Shown: positions 1 to 5,744 of the stretch, one piece after another
Layout: every line of letters starts with the position of its first letter
How positions within the stretch are numbered: the stretch's first letter is position 1
Assembly: GCA_947625425.1 (NCBI GenBank)
Contig: CANQOH010000043.1
Coordinates: forward strand, 1-8,246
DNA: 8,246 nt
Origin: an uncultured Bacilli bacterium
GTDB lineage: Bacteria; Bacillota_I; Bacilli_A; RF39; UBA660
Direction: 5' to 3'
Position numbers and translations under genes: made by a program
The notes under the pieces: model-generated
What the model was told of the DNA's origin: nothing
What the model saw: only the letters and a program-made list of their open reading frames with translations
The model's database searches: none

Positions 1-621
1 GAACTTAAAAAACATGTTGATACAATTATTGTTATTCCTAATGATCGCTTAAGAGATATGATAGATAGAACAACACCAATCTTAGAAGCATTTAAAGAAG
101 TTGATAATGTATTAAGAAGAGGTGTTCAATCAATATCTGATTTAATTGCTGTATCTGGTTTAGTTAACCTAGACTTTGCCGATGTAAAAGCCGTAATGCA
201 AAATAGAGGTAATGCAATTATTGGTATAGGTATTGGTGTTGGTGAAGATAGAGCTATCGAAGCAGCTAAACAAGCGGTAGCTTCACCATTACTTGAAACA
301 ACTATTGATGGCGCTACAGATGCAATTATTAATATAACTGGTGGTAATTCACTTACTTTATTTGAAGCAGAAGATGCGGCTGAAGTAGTAAGAAATGCAG
401 CTAATACAGATATTAATACAATCTTTGGTGCTGTAATTAATGAAAACTTAAATGACGAAGTTATCGTTACAGTTATCGCAACAGGATTTGATGATGCAAG
501 AGAACAAATTGGTGGAGGATTAGATAATGATCTACCACAAAATACTTCATATATGAGAGATGAAGATGAATTTGATAATGTTGATATTCCACCATTTTTA
601 AGAAATAGAGATGACTATTAA
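1..621 (+). CDS. ftsZ: Cell division protein FtsZ, C-terminal part (5' end outside window)
   Basis: FtsZ is the tubulin-like GTPase that polymerises into the Z ring at midcell. The frame is open from base 1, so the gene begins upstream; 206 residues are visible and the GTP-binding half with the GGGTGTG loop is missing. Seen here: the end of the GTPase core ([13 protein letters not shown]), the T7 loop NLDFADVK at visible residues 56-63, which in the family contacts the nucleotide of the neighbouring subunit, and the C-terminal subdomain ending in [11 protein letters not shown] linker of about 29 residues follows, then the conserved C-terminal peptide DIPPFLRNR (195-203), which in relatives binds membrane tethers and regulators such as FtsA and SepF. 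The linker is short against roughly 50 residues in Bacillus subtilis. Codon use is richer in C than in the genes downstream, as expected for a highly expressed gene. The ATG at 58 is internal, not the start. Confidence 0.98.
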   Translation, partial: ELKKHVDTIIVIPNDRLRDMIDRTTPILEAFKEVDNVLRRGVQSISDLIAVSGLVNLDFADVKAVMQNRGNAIIGIGIGVGEDRAIEAAKQAVASPLLETTIDGATDAIINITGGNSLTLFEAEDAAEVVRNAANTDINTIFGAVINENLNDEVIVTVIATGFDDAREQIGGGLDNDLPQNTSYMRDEDEFDNVDIPPFLRNRDDY

Positions 622-626
622 TAAGT

Positions 627-655
627 AAGGCAGGTGTTAAGTCCTGCTTTTTTTT
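627..655 (+). terminator. Rho-independent terminator after ftsZ
   Basis: The inverted repeat AAGGCAGG / CCTGCTTT (five Watson-Crick G-C/A-T core pairs GCAGG/CCTGC, extended by two G-U and two A-U pairs) has an 8-base loop and runs into an 8-base T tract. It lies 5 bases after the ftsZ stop and should end the upstream division operon, separating it from the zinc-ribbon gene. Confidence 0.85.
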
Positions 656-675
656 AGTTTAAATTTATGTAAATG

Positions 676-684
676 TGTTATACT
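676..684 (+). promoter_or_regulatory. Extended -10 promoter for the zinc-ribbon membrane protein gene
   Basis: TGTTATACT carries the TGN extension directly before a good -10 hexamer, TATACT at 679-684. No convincing -35 lies 16-18 bases upstream (AGTTTA or TTTAAA are the nearest AT-rich candidates), which is usual when the extended -10 is present. Transcription would start near 691 and give a leader of about 35 bases. It follows the ftsZ terminator, so a promoter is expected here. Confidence 0.6.
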
Positions 685-710
685 TTTTATAGTAGATAGG
701 TCTTAAAAGG

Positions 711-717
711 AAAGGAG
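711..717 (+). promoter_or_regulatory. Ribosome binding site that decides the start at 726
   Basis: AAAGGAG ends 8 bases before the ATG at 726. The frame could also open at a GTG at 717, but that codon shares its first base with this Shine-Dalgarno sequence, so the ATG at 726 is the better start. It gives a protein beginning MKCKICG, with the zinc-ribbon cysteines close to the N terminus. Confidence 0.8.
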
Positions 718-725
718 TGATAGGA

Positions 726-1607
726 ATGAAGTGTAAGATTTGTGGATCAGAATTAAAACCTGGAGATACAGTTTGCCATGTTTGTGGTGTAATAGTTGAT
801 TATCATGATTATGCAAATAATCCTTTTAGTAATGCTGAAGATCGTATAAATAATACACCAAAAAAAATTAACAATTCATTATCTGTCGATGATAATTTTT
901 CCTTTTTTAATAATAAATCCAGTGATAGTAAAAATTCTACTAGTAATCCTAATGATAAAAATAAATATTTAATTGCAGCAGTTATTGCTCTTATCTTATT
1001 AGTTGGATTTGGGGTAGTTTTAGTTAAAGTTTTAACTCCGGAACCTAAAGCGGTTGAAGGTGGAGATGAAATAATTTTAGGTGGCGATGATTCTAATAAA
1101 AAAGATCCTGAGTTACCTGAAACACCAAATGAACCTGAGGATCCAGAAAAACCTATTGAACCAGAAAAAGAATATAAATATTTTGAAGGCTATAAATTTG
1201 AAGTATTAGACGGTTATACAGTTGAACAACAACAAGAATCATTAATTTTTAATAGTACAACTGATAATATTCAATTTGTTTTATCAATATATCATTCAAA
1301 TCCATTTTCGACTTATGTTAAAAGAAAAGAAGAAGTTAAGGCGCAATGGGAAGAAAGATATTATGTTATAAGTGATTATGGAGAAAGAACAATTGGTACT
1401 AGTAATTGGTTAATCTTAAATTCTACTTATAATGAAAAACCATTTAGGATTGTATATCGTGACTTCTTTAATAATAGTACAATTGAATTATTAATTTTAA
1501 ATAATGGTAGTTTAACTGATGATGAAGTTTATAATAAATTAGAAACAATGCTTAGTACAGTAACCATAGATAGTACGACACCATCAGAAACAAATAATAA
1601 AGCATAA
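726..1607 (+). CDS. Zinc-ribbon, single-pass membrane protein of unknown function
   Basis: I do not recognise a named family. The 293-residue protein has a four-part layout. First is an N-terminal zinc ribbon with two CxxC pairs (C3/C6 and C17/C20). Second is an Asn/Ser-rich, probably disordered stretch (about 28-78). Third is one membrane helix (81-102), with Lys before it. Fourth is a Pro/Glu-rich spacer (about 126-148) leading to a folded-looking domain of about 130 residues (149-283) that opens with YFEGYKFEVLDGY. With the ribbon inside, the C-terminal domain would lie outside the cell. Gut Firmicutes carry many small proteins of this zinc-ribbon plus helix design, but no function follows from that. 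The gene has its own promoter, Shine-Dalgarno and terminator, so it is monocistronic. Its place between ftsZ and spoIIGA makes a link to the envelope, division or sporulation conceivable, as inference only. Confidence 0.85.
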   Translation: MKCKICGSELKPGDTVCHVCGVIVDYHDYANNPFSNAEDRINNTPKKINNSLSVDDNFSFFNNKSSDSKNSTSNPNDKNKYLIAAVIALILLVGFGVVLVKVLTPEPKAVEGGDEIILGGDDSNKKDPELPETPNEPEDPEKPIEPEKEYKYFEGYKFEVLDGYTVEQQQESLIFNSTTDNIQFVLSIYHSNPFSTYVKRKEEVKAQWEERYYVISDYGERTIGTSNWLILNSTYNEKPFRIVYRDFFNNSTIELLILNNGSLTDDEVYNKLETMLSTVTIDSTTPSETNNKA

Positions 1608-1632
1608 AAACGATTTATAATCGTTTTTTTTT
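1607..1632 (+). terminator. Rho-independent terminator after the zinc-ribbon gene
   Basis: A 9-base-pair stem AAAACGATT / AATCGTTTT with a 3-base loop (TAT) begins on the last base of the stop codon. The T's run on to 1632, nine in a row from 1624. The end of the T tract is shared with TTGACT, the possible -35 of the next promoter. Confidence 0.85.
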
Positions 1633-1663
1633 GACTTTTTTCATAAGTAATAAATGGTATCTT
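1631..1663 (+). promoter_or_regulatory. Candidate spoIIG promoter with over-long spacer
   Basis: TTGACT (1631-1636) matches the SigA -35 at five of six bases. TATCTT (1658-1663), preceded by TGG, is a fair extended -10. The spacer is 21 bases, against an optimal 17. In B. subtilis the spoIIG promoter is known for a similarly over-long spacer (about 22 bases) and needs phosphorylated Spo0A to work. The likeness in position and spacing is why I list it. A weakness is that transcription would start near 1670, only about 9 bases before the ATG and on top of the weak Shine-Dalgarno GGTG. Confidence 0.4.
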
Positions 1664-1678
1664 AATGATGGTGATATG

Positions 1679-2470
1679 ATGAAGATATATTTAGATGTGG
1701 TTATAGGTGTTAATTATATATTTGATTTAATATTGCTGTTTAGTGTTAATTATATTTTAAGAAGAAATGCTAGTTTAAAAAGAATGTTGTTAGGAGCTTT
1801 AATAGGAAGTATTACTTTAGTTATTTTATTTTTAAGACTTAATATGTTATGTTTAATGGTTTATAAGTTTATAGTAGCAATATTAATGTTAATAGTTAGT
1901 TTTGGTTATAAAGATTTTAATTATTTAAAGAAGAATATTATTTATTTTTATTTAGTTAGTATGTTAATGGGAGGAGGTATTTATTTTTTAAATAGTCAGT
2001 TTAGTTATACTAATAATGGTTTATTATTTAATGGAAATGATTTAAAAGTTAGTTATGGAATTATAGTTATTTTAGCAATAGGTTTATTTTTTAAATATAT
2101 GTTATCTTTTAAAGAGTTAAAGAATAATTATAGTAATTATTATAAATGTAAGATATATTTTGATGATAATAATTATGTTTTAGTTAATGCTTATTTAGAT
2201 ACTGGTAATAAACTTAAAGATCCATATAGTGATAAAAGTATTATCTTGTTAGATAAGAATAAAGTTAAAGATATGAAGATGAATAAACCGATATATGTAC
2301 CTTATAATTCTTTGAATAATCATGGTTTACTAACTTGTTTTAAAGCTTTAAAGTTAGAAATAGATGGTCAGATATGTGATAAGTTTTTAATTGGAATTAG
2401 TGAAAGAAAGTTTTTTATGGATGGGATTGATTGTATTATAAATAGTAATGTCATGGAGGGCTTAAGATGA
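1679..2470 (+). CDS. spoIIGA: Sporulation sigma-E factor-processing peptidase SpoIIGA
   Basis: SpoIIGA is the membrane-bound aspartic protease that cleaves the pro-sequence from pro-SigE in the mother cell after a forespore signal (SpoIIR in known species). The start is set at the second of two adjacent ATGs (1676, 1679) because family members begin MKIYLDV; GGTG at 1670-1673 is a weak Shine-Dalgarno. The N-terminal half (residues 1 to about 142) is hydrophobic with about five membrane helices. The soluble C-terminal half carries the catalytic motif YLDTGNKLKDP (172-182), where D174-T175-G176 is the aspartic protease signature. At 263 residues it is shorter than the B. subtilis protein (about 309), mainly by loss of spacer sequence. 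It ends in an ATGA overlap with sigE, its substrate gene, which supports the call. The coding strand is almost free of C in the first half. Confidence 0.95.
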   Translation: MKIYLDVVIGVNYIFDLILLFSVNYILRRNASLKRMLLGALIGSITLVILFLRLNMLCLMVYKFIVAILMLIVSFGYKDFNYLKKNIIYFYLVSMLMGGGIYFLNSQFSYTNNGLLFNGNDLKVSYGIIVILAIGLFFKYMLSFKELKNNYSNYYKCKIYFDDNNYVLVNAYLDTGNKLKDPYSDKSIILLDKNKVKDMKMNKPIYVPYNSLNNHGLLTCFKALKLEIDGQICDKFLIGISERKFFMDGIDCIINSNVMEGLR

Positions 2471-3159
2471 TAGATTTTATTAAAAAGATAATTAGTTTTT
2501 TTAAAAGTAAGTATAATCAATTTTTCTTTGTTGGTAGTAGTGATGTCTTACCACCACCTTTAAAACAAGATGAAGAAATAGCTTATCTAATTAAGGCACA
2601 ACAAGGTGATATTGAAGCAAGAAATAAATTAATTGAACATAATTTAAGATTAGTAGTATTTATTGCTAAGAAATATGAAAGTTCTTTAGATACTTTAGAA
2701 GATTTAGTAAGTATTGGGTCAATTGGGCTTATTAAAGGAATTAATACTTATAAGATAGATAAAAATATTAGATTAGCTACTTATGCTTCAAGATGTATAT
2801 CTAATGAAATATTAATGTATTTAAGAAAGAATAAGAAGAGAGTTAATGATATTAGTTTTGAAGAAGCATTAACTTATGATGCAGAAGGTAATGAGTTACA
2901 TCTTGAAGATATAGTAGGGACTGATGAAGATGTAACATATAAAGAATATGAAAAGAAGTTAGATATTGAATTACTTAAAAAGTATTTAGATAATTTAAAT
3001 GAAAGAGATAAGAAGATTATGATTATGAGGTATGGTCTTTATAATACGACAGAATATACACAAAAAGAGGTAGCAGAGATATTAGGTATTAGTCAGTCAT
3101 ATATATCAAGGATTGAAAAGAAGGTTATTAAGAAGTTAAAAGTACATTTAGAAGATTAA
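2467..3159 (+). CDS. sigE: RNA polymerase sporulation sigma factor SigE (pro-form)
   Basis: SigE directs early mother-cell transcription during endospore formation. The 230-residue protein starts with a basic, amphipathic pro-sequence (about 1-20). By alignment with B. subtilis, the cut should fall within the FFF at 19-21, just before VGSSDVLPPPL. Region 2 follows with NLRLVVFIAKKYE, EDLVSIGSIGLIKGI (core binding), then TYASRCISNEILMYLRKNKK (-10 recognition). Region 4 near the C terminus has LNERDKKIMIMRYGL and the helix-turn-helix TQKEVAEILGISQSYISRIEK (-35 recognition). SigK is the close alternative, but the PPPL motif and the upstream spoIIGA decide for SigE. GGAGGG at 2455-2460, six bases before the ATG, is an excellent Shine-Dalgarno inside the end of spoIIGA. 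No clear terminator follows, and sigG, the usual next gene in Bacillus and Clostridium, is absent. Confidence 0.96.
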   Translation: MIDFIKKIISFFKSKYNQFFFVGSSDVLPPPLKQDEEIAYLIKAQQGDIEARNKLIEHNLRLVVFIAKKYESSLDTLEDLVSIGSIGLIKGINTYKIDKNIRLATYASRCISNEILMYLRKNKKRVNDISFEEALTYDAEGNELHLEDIVGTDEDVTYKEYEKKLDIELLKKYLDNLNERDKKIMIMRYGLYNTTEYTQKEVAEILGISQSYISRIEKKVIKKLKVHLED

Positions 3160-3187
3160 ATTATAACTATTAAAGTTTAAAGAAATA

Positions 3188-3196
3188 TGGTATACT
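3188..3196 (+). promoter_or_regulatory. Extended -10 promoter for the four-helix membrane protein gene
   Basis: TGGTATACT has the TGN extension and the hexamer TATACT at 3191-3196. The -35 zone (about 3168-3173, TATTAA) is only AT-rich. The start would be near 3203, with a leader of about 19 bases that includes AGGAG at 3209-3213, 8 bases before the ATG. The hexamer and following bases (TATACTTT) match the promoter at 676. Confidence 0.55.
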
Positions 3197-3221
3197 TTAT
3201 AAGATAATAGGAGTTGGTTTT

Positions 3222-3905
3222 ATGGGGTTTTTAAATATTACTAAAGGTAATCAAAAAGCAAATAATAACCAAGTTATGCCAGATTATACCAATGTTTCTA
3301 ATAATTTATATAATGATTATGATAACGTAGGAATGAATGGTAATACAATTAAGAGTGAAGCTAAGATAGTAACAGTATGTTTAAAAACTATTATAGAAAT
3401 AAGTGTTATTTTAGCAATTATAATTGCTTTAATCTTTGTTAGTACAAATATCTTTAATTATAAAGTTACTTTGTTTACGCAGTTAGATGAATATACTTTA
3501 AAAGATTATAATGCTGAAGTAAGGAGAAGTTTTGCCTTATTATCGGGAGCTTTAGTAGCTATTTGTTTTATTGTTAAGATAGTTATTAATAATGCGATTA
3601 GAGGTCGATTTAGTAAGAAATATTTAAAAAAGATTAATATATATATTTATGATGGATTTATTGTCCTTATAAATGTTATTTTATATATACTTATTGCTTG
3701 CTTTTTCTTTTATTTAGTTAATGAAATAAATATTATTATACAAAATGGGAAGTTTATTGAAGAAGTAAATAAAGATACAATTAATATTTTTAAATATGTT
3801 ATTGTAATTGTTATTACGATATTTGGCGTTTTAAATTCTTTTAATGGAATAAGTATTATTCATAAAAAGAATAAGTTTGTTTTGGAAGATTATTTTCAGG
3901 AGTAA
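3222..3905 (+). CDS. Four-helix integral membrane protein of unknown function
   Basis: I do not recognise a family. The 227-residue protein begins with an Asn/Tyr-rich, polar and probably disordered tail (about 1-45). Four hydrophobic segments follow at about 56-78, 104-123, 143-167 and 188-210. Short basic loops lie between the second and third helices (RGRFSKKYLKK) and after the fourth (HKKNK), which places both on the cytoplasmic side with the N terminus also inside. The 25-residue stretch between helices 1 and 2 (LFTQLDEYTLKDYN region) would be outside. There are no cysteines or motifs suggesting an enzyme. AGGAG 8 bases before the ATG gives a sound start. With its own promoter and terminator it looks like a single-gene unit. 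It stands where sigG is found in Bacillus and Clostridium, but nothing in the sequence ties it to sporulation. Confidence 0.85.
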   Translation: MGFLNITKGNQKANNNQVMPDYTNVSNNLYNDYDNVGMNGNTIKSEAKIVTVCLKTIIEISVILAIIIALIFVSTNIFNYKVTLFTQLDEYTLKDYNAEVRRSFALLSGALVAICFIVKIVINNAIRGRFSKKYLKKINIYIYDGFIVLINVILYILIACFFFYLVNEINIIIQNGKFIEEVNKDTINIFKYVIVIVITIFGVLNSFNGISIIHKKNKFVLEDYFQE

Positions 3906-3930
3906 ACCAACTTTTAAAAGTTGGTTTTTT
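3904..3930 (+). terminator. Rho-independent terminator after the four-helix membrane protein gene
   Basis: A perfect palindrome AAACCAACTT / AAGTTGGTTT with a 4-base TTAA loop begins inside the stop codon and runs into a T tract ending at 3930. It separates this gene from the rlmN operon. Confidence 0.88.
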
Positions 3931-3953
3931 AGTGTTTTAAAACTTAGCTTTTA

Positions 3954-3962
3954 TGATATAAT
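3954..3962 (+). promoter_or_regulatory. Extended -10 promoter of the rlmN-prpC-prkC-rsgA operon
   Basis: TGATATAAT is a perfect extended -10 (TGN followed by the consensus TATAAT at 3957-3962). The -35 zone around 3933-3939 is only T-rich. The start would fall near 3969, leaving a leader of roughly 13 bases with AGGTG (3969-3973) close to the 5' end of the mRNA. It follows the terminator at 3904-3930 and no other promoter is seen before rlmN. Confidence 0.6.
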
Positions 3963-3981
3963 TATACTAGGTGTTTATAGA

Positions 3982-5001
3982 ATGAATATATATGGAATCA
4001 AAAGAAGCGACTTAGAACAATATTTTATAGATATAAATGAAAAGAAATTCAAAGCCTTACAGGTCTTTGAATGGCTTTATACTCATAAAGTTGATTCATT
4101 CTATAAAATGTCCAATATAAGGAAGGATTTACAAGAAAAGTTAGATAAAGATTTCTCATTTGAGATGATTAGTATTGCTAAGAAGCAAGAAGATAAATTA
4201 GTTAAGAAATATTTATTTAAGTTATTTGATGGTAATTTTGTTGAAGCAGTCTTAATGCAACATGATTATGGTTTATCAGTTTGTGTAAGTAGTGAAGTAG
4301 GTTGTAATATGGGATGTGCTTTTTGTGAGTCAGGAAGGCTTAAAAAAGTACGTAACTTAGGAGCTTATGAAATGGTAGAACAAATCTTACTTATTGAAAA
4401 AGATATAGGTAAGAGAATATCTAGTGTAGTTATTATGGGAATTGGTGAACCTTTAGATAATTATGATAATGTCTTAGACTTTATTAGAATTATTAATGAT
4501 CCTAAAGGGATAGCCATAGGGGCTAGACATATTACCTTATCAACTTGTGGAATTATTCCGAAGATAAAAGAATTACAAGATGAAGATTTACAAATTAATT
4601 TGGCGTTATCTTTACATGCACCTAATAATGAGCTAAGAAATAAGTTGATGCCTATTAATAAATCGTATAAGCTTGAAGATTTAATTGATACTATAAATGA
4701 ATATATCTTAAAAACTAATAGACGAGTGACAATAGAATATGTTATGCTTGGTGAAATAAATGATGATGATAAGTGTGCAATAGAATTAGCAGATTTGCTT
4801 AGAGGAATGAATGTTTATGTTAATTTAATTCCGTATAATGAAACTAATCATATTGAATTTAAAAGATCAAGTAAAGAACAAATAATGAGATTTTATGATA
4901 TTTTAAAGAAAAAAGGAATAAATGTCACAATAAGAAAAGAATTTGGTAGCAAAATTGATGCTGCTTGTGGACAGCTTAGAAGTAAAGAGGTGGAATCATG
5001 A
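3982..5001 (+). CDS. rlmN: 23S rRNA (adenine2503-C2)-methyltransferase RlmN (also acts on tRNA in some species)
   Basis: RlmN is a radical SAM enzyme that methylates C2 of A2503 in 23S rRNA, and of A37 in some tRNAs, tuning the peptidyl transferase centre. The protein has 339 residues from ATG 3982, preceded by AGGTG 8 bases upstream. The frame is open back to 3877 inside the previous gene and terminator, but that extension is not RlmN-like. Visible residues are the 4Fe-4S cysteines C108, C112 and C115 (CxxxCxxC), the methyl-carrying C329 in DAACGQL, C101 in the CVSSEVGC motif and E88 in FVEAVLMQ. The SAM-contacting motif reads GIGEP (153-157) where GMGEP is usual. Cfr, the C8-methylating resistance relative, is less likely because of GEPLDNYDNV and the housekeeping operon. 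After C115 the usual AST is replaced by ESG. The stop overlaps the prpC start by 4 bases (ATGA). Confidence 0.95.
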   Translation: MNIYGIKRSDLEQYFIDINEKKFKALQVFEWLYTHKVDSFYKMSNIRKDLQEKLDKDFSFEMISIAKKQEDKLVKKYLFKLFDGNFVEAVLMQHDYGLSVCVSSEVGCNMGCAFCESGRLKKVRNLGAYEMVEQILLIEKDIGKRISSVVIMGIGEPLDNYDNVLDFIRIINDPKGIAIGARHITLSTCGIIPKIKELQDEDLQINLALSLHAPNNELRNKLMPINKSYKLEDLIDTINEYILKTNRRVTIEYVMLGEINDDDKCAIELADLLRGMNVYVNLIPYNETNHIEFKRSSKEQIMRFYDILKKKGINVTIRKEFGSKIDAACGQLRSKEVES

Positions 5002-5744
5002 AAACATTTTATTTAACAGATTCAGGAAAGGTAAGAGATCATAATGAAGATTCAGTAACGATCTTAAAGAATGCTAATAATGAATATCTATTAATAGTTG
5101 CTGATGGTATGGGTGGACATCGAGCTGGTGAAGTAGCTAGTTCAATGGTTTTAACTCATTTAGGTAAGAGTTTTTCAGAAGTAGATTCTTTAGGTGATAA
5201 GTTAGATGCAATTAATTGGATGAAAGATAATATAAGTCAAATTAATCAAGAAATATTAGATCATACTAAAGAACATCCAGATAGTTTAGGTATGGGAACA
5301 ACAACGGTTATGGCTTTACTTACTGATTCTTATCTAATATTTGGTAATATAGGTGATTCTTCGGGATTTGTCTTAAAGAATGGCAAACTTACTAAAGTAA
5401 CAAAAGATCATACATTAGTTAATCTTCTTGTTTCAGCTGGTGATTTAACAGAAGAAGAAGCTAAATATCATCCAAAGAGAAATGTTTTAATGAGAGCTTT
5501 AGGTAGTAGTGATAAAGCAGAATTAGATGTTTTTGATGTTGATACAAATGTAGATGGTATATTATTATGTAGTGATGGTTTAACATCAATGCTTACTAAA
5601 GAACAAATAGAAAAAGTCTTAAATGATGAAGAATTAGAAATAGAAGAAAAAGTAGTTAAATTAATAAGAAAAAGTAATGCTAGAGGGGGAACTGATAATA
5701 TATCAGTAGCTTATTTAAGTCTTGAAAGCGGTGATGAAGAATGA
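4998..5744 (+). CDS. prpC: PP2C-type Ser/Thr protein phosphatase (PrpC/Stp)
   Basis: This metal-dependent phosphatase of the PPM family removes phosphate from Ser/Thr on proteins phosphorylated by the PASTA kinase and on the kinase itself. At 248 residues it is the normal bacterial length. The metal and phosphate motifs are in order: R13 with NED (16-18), ADGMGGH (35-41), GMGTT (98-102), GD (119-120), DH (137-138), SDGL (192-195) and GGTDN (230-234). The aspartates at 18, 36, 193 and 233 are those that hold the two Mn/Mg ions in the family. In the GDSR motif the arginine is replaced by Ser122. GAGGTG at 4987-4992 lies 5 bases before the ATG, which overlaps the rlmN stop by 4 bases; its own stop overlaps the prkC start the same way, so all three are probably translationally coupled. 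The protein has no membrane segment and should be cytoplasmic. Confidence 0.95.
   Translation: MKTFYLTDSGKVRDHNEDSVTILKNANNEYLLIVADGMGGHRAGEVASSMVLTHLGKSFSEVDSLGDKLDAINWMKDNISQINQEILDHTKEHPDSLGMGTTTVMALLTDSYLIFGNIGDSSGFVLKNGKLTKVTKDHTLVNLLVSAGDLTEEEAKYHPKRNVLMRALGSSDKAELDVFDVDTNVDGILLCSDGLTSMLTKEQIEKVLNDEELEIEEKVVKLIRKSNARGGTDNISVAYLSLESGDEE

Noticed and set aside
1631..1678. Start of spoIIGA at TTG 1631 or ATG 1676
   Set aside because: SpoIIGA proteins begin MKIYLDV, which puts the start at 1679. TTG 1631 has no Shine-Dalgarno and overlaps the terminator T tract.
3160..3190. Possible terminator after sigE (TTAAA/TTTAA repeat)
   Set aside because: The inverted repeat is short, purely A-T and lacks a T tract, so some read-through from sigE into the next gene is possible.
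3160..3221. SigE- or SigG-type promoter for the four-helix membrane protein gene
   Set aside because: I could not find a convincing pair of boxes for either sporulation sigma factor; the extended -10 for the housekeeping factor fits better.
3877..3981. N-terminal extension of rlmN starting at ATG 3877
   Set aside because: It would cover the end of the previous gene, its terminator and the promoter at 3954. The 35 added residues are unlike RlmN, and AGGTG plus homology support ATG 3982.
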